Assembly: GCF_022701255.1 (NCBI RefSeq)
Contig: NZ_CP031705.1
Location: 6,014,001 to 6,078,000, forward strand
DNA from: Microcoleus vaginatus HSN003
GTDB lineage: Bacteria; Cyanobacteriota; Cyanobacteriia; Cyanobacteriales; Microcoleaceae
Length of the DNA: 64,000 nt
Direction of reading: 5' to 3'
Position 1 is the first letter of the stretch. The number at the start of each line of letters is the position of its first letter. The position numbers were made by a program, and so were the translations under genes. Below, in pieces: positions 53,689 to 61,900 of the stretch. The notes under the pieces are model-generated. The model saw only the letters and a program-made list of their open reading frames with translations, did no database searches and was not told the DNA's origin.

Positions 53689-53786
53689 ATCCCCCTAAAT
53701 CCCCCTTAAGAAGGGGGACTTTGAGGGGAAGGGGGACTTTGAGCGCCTCCGGTTCCCTGCTTCTTAAGGGGGGCTAGGGGGGATCG
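53689..53786. repeat. CCCCCTAA/TTAGGGGG palindromic repeat, copy 3
   Basis: GATCCCCCTAAATCCCCCTT at the left is mirrored by AAGGGGGGCTAGGGGGGATC at the right, with AAGGGGGACTTTGA twice inside. Confidence 0.75.
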
Positions 53787-53830
53787 GAGGGCTTAATCGT
53801 CCAACCCTAGTCTCGGAGTACGTTTGAGCT

Positions 53831-54688
53831 TCAGTTAGTTCGATCGACTCGATAATGCAAAAATACCTCTTGTCCCACCTGTTTAACCGCCAAAAGCTCC
53901 AATTTCGGAGCTACATCCGCCAAAAAACCCTCTCCCTCAACAGGTGTCGGTGCATCCGCGCCGCCCAAAATTAACGGGCACACCGTCAGCCAAAGTTCGT
54001 CTACCAAGCCTGCAGCCAGCACAGAGGCTACCAGTTTCCCCCCGCCTAGAATCGCCAAGCGTTTGATATCGAAGTTTGCTAGCTGTTGAAACGCATCAAT
54101 CCAATCAATCTCTCCACCTGCGGTTTTTGCATAGATAATTCGATCGAATTGAGATGTTGCACCATTCTCAATAAGCCTTTTATGAACAGGCAAGATGCCT
54201 GTTCCACAAGAAAATTCATCTCTTGTGGAACGGGCATCTCGGGCATCTGTTGTGGAACGGGCATCTTGCCCGTTCTTGAGAATGGTGCCAGATGTGCGAT
54301 CGAACTTACTGTCTTTCGTCGGGTACGGAGACGGCATTGCCGTTTCCCTACTGTCTTGCCCTGTCAGCAGCCACCGAGGCACAGGTTGCTGGAAAAATCG
54401 CAAGTTTGGGTCAAATTGGGACGATCGCGAACATACAATTTGCACCGGTTGTGGGGGCTTCCCTTGCAGTTCCCTCTGTTTGACCAATTCCGGCGAAATC
54501 ACTCTCATCGTCGTCCCATAAGCCTGTAAAGTGCCGTTGCCGAACAAAACCGCGTCACTTGCTGCTACTTGCTGTTCGAGGTGGGATTTGTCGTTGGCAG
54601 AACCGAATCTCGCGGGCGATCGGACTGCATCTGCTATTTTACCGTCGGCACTAATCGCGAGTATTACTGTGGCGTGAGGTTCAGTCAT
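53831..54688 (-). CDS. RibD C-terminal-type pyrimidine reductase with in-frame element insertion
   Basis: 285 residues, about 52 of them foreign. The family core is present: ATVILAISADGKIADAVRSP, SDAVLFGNGTLQAYG, KRLAILGGGKLVASVLAAGL and DELWLTVCPLILGG. This is the dihydrofolate reductase-like fold that reduces the ribose of the riboflavin pyrimidine intermediate with NADPH. Residues about 129-180 (with GQDARSTTDARDARSTRDE) are encoded by a miniature palindromic element plus its target duplication, 156 bp or exactly 52 codons. The frame is preserved, so a full-length product is possible; activity is untested. No deaminase domain. Confidence 0.8.
   Translation of the reverse strand: MTEPHATVILAISADGKIADAVRSPARFGSANDKSHLEQQVAASDAVLFGNGTLQAYGTTMRVISPELVKQRELQGKPPQPVQIVCSRSSQFDPNLRFFQQPVPRWLLTGQDSRETAMPSPYPTKDSKFDRTSGTILKNGQDARSTTDARDARSTRDEFSCGTGILPVHKRLIENGATSQFDRIIYAKTAGGEIDWIDAFQQLANFDIKRLAILGGGKLVASVLAAGLVDELWLTVCPLILGGADAPTPVEGEGFLADVAPKLELLAVKQVGQEVFLHYRVDRTN
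54149..54297. mobile_element. Miniature palindromic element, copy C, inside a gene
   Basis: The left end is TTGAGATGTTGCACCATTCT and the right end is GAATGGTGCCAGATGTGC. The flanking duplication is GATCGAA (54142-54148 and 54298-54304; it could be extended one base). It is about 26 bp longer than copies A and B because an inner AACGGGCATCT-type segment is repeated. With the duplication it adds 156 bp, a multiple of three. Confidence 0.85.
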
Positions 54689-54974
54689 AACTTATCAGAA
54701 TTTCCCAGAACATTAAACTGTAGCAATTCACAACTATTTGTAAAGTTTGTTTTCAACTCGATCGTACTGGTTTTATTTGACGGATAATGTGGGTTTATTT
54801 ATTTTGCAACCGCAGCGATCGCCCTACCAAAGTATTTACTTTTCTTTACAAACAGCAGACAAAAAACGGCGTGGGAGGTAAAAAATCCGTTGCAGACTTT
54901 AAATGCGTCGCGCGATCGACTAGAGTAAAAAAAATGGCTTGATCCGTTTATTCATCGCAAAGGAAAAAAAGCTC

Positions 54975-55358
54975 ATGGTTCAACGCGGTTCTACAGTCCG
55001 GATTCTCCGCAAAGAATCCTACTGGTATCAAGAAGTGGGCATCGTTGCTACGGTAGACAAAAGCGGCATTAAATACCCAGTTATCGTTCGCTTTAACAAC
55101 GTAAATTATGCAGGCGTCAACACCAACAACTACGCCGAAAGCGAATTAGTTGAAGTGGCAGCACCCACAGCAAAAACGAAAGCAGGGACTCCAGTAGCTT
55201 CCGGCGGCAAACAAACCACGCTCGACGAGAGGACTCGGCAAACCGGCCAGGGTACCCCCACGCAGCAGCCGAAAAGTTACACGGGCAGCGAACCGGGCTC
55301 CGAAACGCCCGGCACCGTCCAAGGTTCGCCTCAAGGTCAAGGAACAGAACAACGCTAA
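54975..55358 (+). CDS. psaE: Photosystem I reaction centre subunit IV with extended C-terminus
   Basis: 127 residues from ATG 54975 ([20 protein letters not shown]). AAAGGAAAA precedes it. Residues 1-65 are the SH3-like PsaE fold, with the near-invariant [20 protein letters not shown] and [11 protein letters not shown]. PsaE sits on the stromal face of photosystem I and helps ferredoxin docking and cyclic flow. Typical PsaE has about 70-76 residues; here about 60 more follow, low in complexity (Thr/Gln/Gly/Pro/Lys), with no motif. The next gene begins 2 bases after the stop. Confidence 0.95.
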   Translation: MVQRGSTVRILRKESYWYQEVGIVATVDKSGIKYPVIVRFNNVNYAGVNTNNYAESELVEVAAPTAKTKAGTPVASGGKQTTLDERTRQTGQGTPTQQPKSYTGSEPGSETPGTVQGSPQGQGTEQR

Positions 55359-55360
55359 TT

Positions 55361-56293
55361 GTGCCAGAACTGCCAGAAGTTGAAACTATTTGCCGGGGTT
55401 TGAATCAAGCAACCCTCGATCGAGAAATTTTGGGCGGGGACGTGTTGTTAAACAGCACGATCGCCCGCTCAATCTCTGCGACCGATTTTTTGACAAAACT
55501 CAAAGGAAAGTCGATCGCCCGCTGGTACAGACGCGGCAAATACCTCCTGGCAGAACTATCTCAATTCCCAGAAGGAGAAAGAGAGAAAGGGAAAGGGGGA
55601 GAATTTAGGGCTCAAACTCCAAGCTCTTCCCCTCTTGCTTCTTCCTTCCTCCTTCCTTCAAAAGCCGGCTGGTTGGGCGTTCACCTGCGGATGACGGGAC
55701 AACTGCTGTGGGTGAACCGATCCGAACCCCTGCAAAAACACGCGCGAGTGCGGCTGTTTTTTGAAGGAAACCAAGAATTGCGGTTTGTAGACCAGCGCAC
55801 CTTCGGGCAAATGTGGTACGTGCCCGCAGAAACCGAGGTTTCCAGCACTGTCATCGGTCTCAAACTTTTAGGCCCCGAACCGTTTTCAGACGAGTTTACA
55901 ACAGAATATTTGACCCGCAAGCTGCACCGGCGGGCGCGACCCATTAAAACAGCTTTGCTAGACCAGTCACTGATAGCTGGTTTGGGCAATATTTACGCAG
56001 ACGAAACTTTGTTTTTGTCGGGAGTGATGCCCACAACTCTGTGCGCGGATTTGACCGCAGAGCAAATTGGGCGCATCCATACAGCTATTATTCAAGTTTT
56101 ACAGAAGGCGATCGCATCCGGTGGCACGACTTTTAGCAATTTTCTCAACGTCCAAGGTGTCAACGGCAACTACGGTGGCGTCGCTTGGGTGTACAATCGC
56201 GCCGGTCAACCCTGTCGCACTTGCTCCACAACCATCGAACGTATAAAATTAGCAGGGCGATCGACTCATTTTTGCCCCGCGTGTCAGCAATAA
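55361..56293 (+). CDS. mutM: Formamidopyrimidine-DNA glycosylase
   Basis: 310 residues, GTG start. After removal of the first residue, the catalytic Pro-Glu is in PELPEVETICRGL. The beta-elimination Lys is in YRRGKYLLAE. H2TH is TALLDQSLIAGLGNIYADET, and the zinc finger is CRTCSTTIERIKLAGRSTHF with CPAC. It removes 8-oxoguanine and FaPy from DNA. About 30 residues between AELSQF and AGWLGVHLRMTG (GEREKGKGGEFRAQTPSSSP) are a low-complexity insert encoded by GGAGAAAG/CTTCC-type repeat. It is tightly coupled to psaE. Confidence 0.95.
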   Translation: MPELPEVETICRGLNQATLDREILGGDVLLNSTIARSISATDFLTKLKGKSIARWYRRGKYLLAELSQFPEGEREKGKGGEFRAQTPSSSPLASSFLLPSKAGWLGVHLRMTGQLLWVNRSEPLQKHARVRLFFEGNQELRFVDQRTFGQMWYVPAETEVSSTVIGLKLLGPEPFSDEFTTEYLTRKLHRRARPIKTALLDQSLIAGLGNIYADETLFLSGVMPTTLCADLTAEQIGRIHTAIIQVLQKAIASGGTTFSNFLNVQGVNGNYGGVAWVYNRAGQPCRTCSTTIERIKLAGRSTHFCPACQQ

Positions 56294-56475
56294 GCAGAAG
56301 GAAGTTCGGCAACGGATTCTGTAACGGATGTAACGGATGTAACGGATGTCAGCAATAAGCAGAAGGAAGAAGGAAGTTCGGCAACGGATTCTGTAACGGA
56401 TGTAACGGATGTAACGGATGTCAGCAATAAGCAGAAGGAAGAAGGCGGAAGAAGGAAGAGGGAAGAAGGAAGAAC
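56291..56475. repeat. TAACGGATG nonamer and GAAGGAAG composite array
   Basis: Two copies of AGAAGGAAGTTCGGCAACGG plus tandem TAACGGATG units ending GTCAGCAATAAGC, then GAAGGAAGAGG heptamers. The same composite is at 12554-12712. Confidence 0.85.
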
Positions 56476-56598
56476 TGATATCTTGTACCCTTGTCAATAA
56501 GACTGTCACGGGCGGACGGGACACCCAGCCCACAAGAATATTGAACTATTGTCGAACAAGTCGGAAATCCTGTTAAGCGAGAATGGTGCCAGATGTCA
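56475..56598. mobile_element. Degenerate miniature palindromic element, copy D
   Basis: The left end CTGATATCTTGTACCCTTGT and right end GAATGGTGCCAGATGTCA are diverged forms of the 1910/18996/54149 ends. The length is 124 bp. It is surrounded by GAAGAA sequence, so a target duplication cannot be judged. Confidence 0.65.
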
Positions 56599-56673
56599 GA
56601 AGAAAGAAGAAGTCCTTTCCAGCCAAATCTAGATTAAAATTTGTATAGTTTTTTAAACTAAACAAAGCAAGTT

Positions 56674-56889
56674 ATGGCAATCAAGAAAGGCAGTATAGTT
56701 CGCGCTGTACGCGAAAAATTGGAAAACAGTCTAGAAGCCAAAGCCAGCGACCAGCGCTTTTCCTCGTATATATTTGAAACAAAGGGCGAAGTGATGGATG
56801 TTCGCGGCGACTACGCCTTCGTCAAATTTGGCAAAGTACCCACCCCCAATATTTGGCTGCGGGTAGACCAACTCGAAGATTTTAACTAA
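56674..56889 (+). CDS. ndhO: NAD(P)H-quinone oxidoreductase subunit O
   Basis: 71 residues, the usual NdhO size. [20 protein letters not shown] at the start, then [20 protein letters not shown] and [12 protein letters not shown]. NdhO is a small stromal subunit of the cyanobacterial NDH-1 complex, with an SH3-like fold, and affects cyclic electron flow and CO2-uptake forms. Monocistronic, between repeat arrays and the malate dehydrogenase gene. Confidence 0.93.
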   Translation: MAIKKGSIVRAVREKLENSLEAKASDQRFSSYIFETKGEVMDVRGDYAFVKFGKVPTPNIWLRVDQLEDFN

Positions 56890-57005
56890 CTCACCAAAAC
56901 TCAACATCACTGTTCTTAATGTAGCGAAGGGTGCACACCGCGCACCTTTCCCCAATTAAGCTGATTGCTAAAATCTAAAATCTAAAATCTAAAATCTAAA
57001 ATCCA

Positions 57006-57959
57006 ATGAATTCTCCATCAAACCGCGTATCAATTATTGGTGCAGGCAAAGTCGGCAGTACGTTAGCCCAGCGAATTGCTGAGAAAAATCTGGCAGATGT
57101 AGTATTGCTAGATATTGTGGAGGGGTGGCCGCAGGGCGTTGCTTTGGATTTGATGGAAGCCAGGGGAGTGGAACGCCACGATCGCCAAATTGTCGGTACA
57201 AATGATTATACAGATACGGCAAACTCAAATATCATAGTAATTGCCGCCGGAGTGCCCCGCAAACCCGGTATCAATCGGGAAGATTTAATTAAAATCAATG
57301 CTCGAATTGTCACCGAAGCCACAAAACAGGCGATCGAGCATTCTCCCGAAGCAATCTTAATCACAGTCACAAATCCCCTAGATATCATGACTTATTTAGC
57401 TTGGGAAGCAGCGGATTTGCCAAAACACCGAGTCATAGGTATGGGGGGAGTTCTCGACTCCGCCCGCTTTCAAACTTTTATTGCTATGGAATTGGGCGTT
57501 TCAAATGCTGAAGTCAATGCAACTGTCATCGGTTCTCATGGCGATTTAATGGTTCCTTTGCCCCGCTATTCTACTGTCAACGGTATTCCCATCAATCAAC
57601 TTATGGATGCTGGGGCGATCGAGCGACTCGTACAGCGGACTCGCCACGGCGGCGCAGAAATTGTAGAATTGATGAAGACTGGTAGTGCTTATTTTGCACC
57701 CGCATCTTCTGTCTGTTTGATGGTAGAATCTATTTTATTAAATCAGTCGCGACTCTTGCCTTGCTGCGTTTATTTGCACGGCGAATACGGCGTGCAAGAT
57801 ATCTTTTTAGGCGTGCCCTGCCGCTTGGGATATCAGGGAGTCGAACAAATAGTGGAACTCGAACTCAGCGATACTGAAAGAGCAGCCTTTATCGAGTCGG
57901 GCAAAGTGGTTGCCCAAAATATTGAGGAAGCTAGGGCGATGCTGAAAACGGCTTCTTAA
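57006..57959 (+). CDS. mdh: Malate dehydrogenase (LDH-like type)
   Basis: 317 residues. The NAD loop is VSIIGAGKVGSTLAQRIAEK, with VVLLDIVEGWPQGVALDLME. The substrate loop is AGVPRKPGINREDLIKINAR, followed by VTNPLDIMTYLAWEA. The catalytic His is in VIGSHGDLMVPLPRYSTV. The Arg in the PRKPG loop points to malate over lactate. It oxidises malate to oxaloacetate with NAD. A TAAAATCTAAAATC array (about 56967-57000) lies just before the start. Cytosolic, single gene. Confidence 0.93.
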   Translation: MNSPSNRVSIIGAGKVGSTLAQRIAEKNLADVVLLDIVEGWPQGVALDLMEARGVERHDRQIVGTNDYTDTANSNIIVIAAGVPRKPGINREDLIKINARIVTEATKQAIEHSPEAILITVTNPLDIMTYLAWEAADLPKHRVIGMGGVLDSARFQTFIAMELGVSNAEVNATVIGSHGDLMVPLPRYSTVNGIPINQLMDAGAIERLVQRTRHGGAEIVELMKTGSAYFAPASSVCLMVESILLNQSRLLPCCVYLHGEYGVQDIFLGVPCRLGYQGVEQIVELELSDTERAAFIESGKVVAQNIEEARAMLKTAS

Positions 57960-58280
57960 GTTTGTAGCAATTCGTTGAATAGCAGCCGGCTCGCCACTTC
58001 AATATAATAATTTATATTGAGGATGACAGTGCGATCGCTCTCGGAAGTTGGCTTCGAGGATTTAAACCTCGCTTTGATAAATATTATTAATTATGCTTGT
58101 TATGCTGTATTTCAAAAGCAGAAAAATGGGTAGCAAAAAACCGAGCAATAAACACACTATTGTCCTCTCACAAATTTGGTAAGAGAGCAAAAATTGGCAA
58201 AAGCAGTTAATTTTTTTCTTCGCGACAATGGCAGCGCAATTTTTCTAAAAATTTCAGCAATAATCTTCCATGTTTTCTTT

Positions 58281-58353
58281 ATATCGTTTCCGGTTGCATC
58301 GGAATAATAAAATCGAGTCAACAGTCAACAGTCAACAGTCAACAGTCAACAAT
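58281..58353. repeat. Direct repeat plus CAACAGT heptamer array upstream of the multi-PAS kinase
   Basis: ATATCGTTTCCGGTTGCATC and the following GGAATAATAAAATCGAGTCA recur at 63938-63980 with few changes. Here they run into GTCAACAGTCAACAGTCAAC, which has the CAACAGT unit of the known STRR3 class. Confidence 0.8.
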
Positions 58354-58378
58354 AATTCCGGTGCAACCGGAATTGATA

Positions 58379-58522
58379 TTACAAAACCAACAAGCAGTTG
58401 GTTTAGGGTTATCTCTCACTCGCGATAGTATGGCAGAACCACACGGTTGCACTTTAAAGGTAGAAAGCGAAATGCGAGTTTATACGAAATTTATCCTTTT
58501 GGCGGTAATAATAAAAAGGTGA
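58379..58522 (+). pseudogene. Relic of a histidine-kinase ATPase C-terminus
   Basis: A 47-codon open stretch reads AVGLGLSLTRDSMAEPHGCT and ends LKVESEMRVYTKFILL, then lysine/arginine and TGA. This is the G2 box (GxGLGLSLxxD), the HGGTLKVES block and the final strand of a HATPase domain, with no upstream domain. The sequence before it is a CAACAGT array and a short palindrome. It looks like the surviving 3' end of a deleted kinase gene of a family common in cyanobacterial PAS kinases. Confidence 0.75.
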
Positions 58523-58932
58523 CAATTGCAACCGAAGGGAAGCAAAAAAAATGTCAAAATTAGTCAGGGACGCTCCTCCCGATCGCGCAATGGAACCGGG
58601 TTTCTTCCTTTTACTTTCGGAGCGTCTCTGACTTAATTACGTTAAAAAACGGGGTTTATGTGTAAGTTTTGTTATCATACTTCTCAATAATTGACAATTT
58701 ATGAGGTAGCAAGTTAGGCCTTTTTTCAGTAAATGTACGGGAGCTAAGATGGTCGATTGATTTCCCAATCTCGAAAAAATACGGAAATGCAGCGTGAGTA
58801 GCTGCTAAGTGGTAGCAGAAGGAGGAGAATATGTTCTTGGCCTTTTTGAGTTACCAGACTCAACTTGCAGAGCGCTATTGAGATGCCATCAACCTTGATA
58901 ACAAACCGCAAAATAACTAAAAAAAAAGCATT

Positions 58933-61900
58933 ATGTTTCATGAATACCTGTATCACGAAGTCAGCAACCTGCGCGAGAAACTAGCTCACCTAGAAAGACA
59001 AACGCAGTCTCAAACCTGGTTCAAAAAGCTGCAAGCGCTGATGGGAGTTATTAGCAAAATTCGTGAATCCCTAGACTTAGAAACAATATTCAAAATCACA
59101 GCCACCGAAGTTCGGCAACTCCTAAATGCCGATCGAGTCGCCGTCTACCGCTTTCTTCCCGAATCCGAATGGAATGAGGGCGAAGTAGTGTCCGAAGACG
59201 TACTGCCCCAATACAGCCCATCTTTGGGAGCAAGAGTCCGCGACTACTGTTTCGGCGAACAATTTGCCGCCAACTATGCCAAAGGATACGTTCAAGCAGT
59301 CACGGACATTTACAAAGCCCGGTTGAGCCCGTGCCACCTCAAAATCCTCAAGCGATTTCAAATCCGAGCAAACTTAGTCGTACCGCTGCTGCAAGGGCAA
59401 CACCTGTGGGGATTGCTGTGCATTCACTCCTGCGGTCAACCCCGCCAGTGGCAAGAAGACGAAATCGAATTTGCCAGACAAGTAGGCGACCATTTAGCAA
59501 TTGCCATCCACCAAGCCGAACTACACTTGCAAACCCAGAGGCAAATAGCAGAAATCGAAGTCGCGCAGCAGAAACTCCGCGACAGCGAGCAAAAATATCA
59601 CCAAATTCTCGATTCGATCGGCGATATGGTATTAGTCAAAGGCCCCAAATCCAAAATTGTTTGGGCAAATCAAGCATTCCGCCACTATTACGGAATGACT
59701 CAAGAAGAACTTCAAGACATAGTAGACGCACCTTTCGCCGATACCGACAATACTCTCCAGTACATCAAAGATGACGCCTTCGTATTTGAAACCGGACAGA
59801 CTCTGCAAATTTCCGAAGAACCGGTGACGCGCTACGACGGAGAAGTGCGGCTTTTCAGCACCGTCAAAACACCGATCCGCAATCAAGACGGCCAAGTTGC
59901 AATGACTGTCGGCGTCTCCCGCGACATGACGGAACGCAAAAAAACAGAAGAAGCCGTCAAAGCCAGCGAAACCAAATATCGCAGCTTGGTAGAAACCTCC
60001 CAAGACATGATTTGGTCGGTCGATGCTTCAGGACGCTATACCTTCCTCAACCCAGCAGTTAAGTACATCTACGGTTACGAACCAGAAGAAATGATCGGTC
60101 GGCCCTTCTCCGACTTTGCGACACCAGAACAAAGCCAGAAAGATTTAGAAGTTTTCGCCCGCCTGTTTGCTGGAGAATCAGTTTTCCAATACGAAAGCAC
60201 CCACATTGCCAAAGACGGCAGCATGAAACATTTGATGTTTAACGCGATCGCCCTGTACGACGAAACCGGAAACTTCCTCGGCACCACCGGTACAGCCACC
60301 GACATTACCGATCGCAAGCGAGCAGAAGCAGCCTTACAACACGCCAACGCAGAACTAGAGCGCAGAGTAGAAGCACGCACGGCAGAACTGCGACAGACTT
60401 TTGCCGCCCTCAGTGCCAGCGAAACCAAGTTTCGGACGATCGCAGCCACCATCCCGGGAGCTTTGTTCCAGTTTTGCAACCGGGACAGAGTTTGGCAAGT
60501 GGACTACGTTAGCGATCACATCTTCAATCTCATCGGCGTCACAGCAGCAGAAATGACGCGAGACTTAAATACATTCATTTCTCGCATCCACCCCGAAGAC
60601 CTTGAAAGCTACATCGCCTCCGTCTCCGAAGCCGTAGAAAACCTTTCCCTGTGGCACTACGAAGGACGGTTAGTCAAGCCCGACGGCGAAATTCGCTGGT
60701 GGCAGGGTGACTCCATGCCCACCCGCAACGAGAACGGCGAAATAATATTTTGTGGCGTATTGTTCGACATTACCGATCGCAAAGTTGCCGAAACCGCCAT
60801 CCGCCAAAGCCAGCGGCAGCTACAAGAAGCCCAGAGGATCGCTCACGTCGGCAATTGGGAACTCGACGTAGCCACGGGAACCGTCTCTTGGTCAGAGGAA
60901 CTCTTCCGCATCTTCGGACTCGAACCGGCACAGACAGCGCCTAGCAGAGAGCAGCAAAGCTTTTGGACCCATCCAGAAGATTTGGAATTGTGGCAAACGC
61001 AATTACAGCAGGGAATTGACTTCGGCATTCCCTTGGATTTTGACTACCGCTTTTACCGTCCCGACGGTAGTCTGCGACACCTCAACGCCTTGGGTGAGGT
61101 CGAAACCGATGCGAACGGCAAGACGGTAAAACTGTTCGGTACGGTAATCGACATTACCGATAGCAAAGCCGCCGAAGCAGCACTACGGCAAGCAGCAGTC
61201 GAGTTAGAAGACAGAGTGAGCGAGCGCACGGCGGAACTTTCCCAAGCAGTCACGCAATTAGAACAAGAAATTGGCGATCGCAAACAGGCAGAAGCAGCGC
61301 TGCAAGTTTCCGAGCAAAACCTGCGAACCATATTTAACAATGTCTACGATGCTATCTTCATTCACGATTTAGAAGGCAACATTCTCGATGTCAATAATCG
61401 AATGTTAGAAATGTACGGAGTGAGCCAGGAACAAGCAACAAAATTATCAAGTAAAAATGACTATTCAAGTGACGACAATCCCATTGAACAAATGGGAAAA
61501 CTTTGGGAAAGAGTATTAGCCGGCGAAACAGGTCGCGTGGAATGGAAAGCGAGGCGTCCCAACGACGGTTCAACTTTTGATGCAGAAATTGCCCTGTCCA
61601 GAATTCATCTCAACGGCAATCTCAGCGTCATTGCCAACGTCCGAGATATTAGCGATCGCAAACAGGCAGAAGCAGAACTCCAACACGCCCAACAGTTTAT
61701 GGAATCAGTGCTCAACACCATACCCGTAGGAGTATTTGGCAAAGAAGCCGAAGAGTTGCGATTTGTACTGTGGAACCCGGCGGCCGAAGAGTTGCTCGGT
61801 TTCAGTGCAGCAGAAGTTATGGGCAAAAATGATTGCGACTTTTTCCCCAGAGAACAAGCCGACTTTTTCACCGCCAAAGACCGGGAAGCGCTCGCCTGCG

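Larger units (their letters stand above)
57960..58932. other. Long spacer between mdh and the multi-PAS kinase
   Basis: 973 bases. It holds the direct repeat and heptamers at 58281, the kinase relic at 58379, and an inverted repeat with 15-base arms at 58562-58576 and 58619-58633 (AGTCAGGGACGCTCC, one mismatch). No other gene is seen. Confidence 0.6.
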
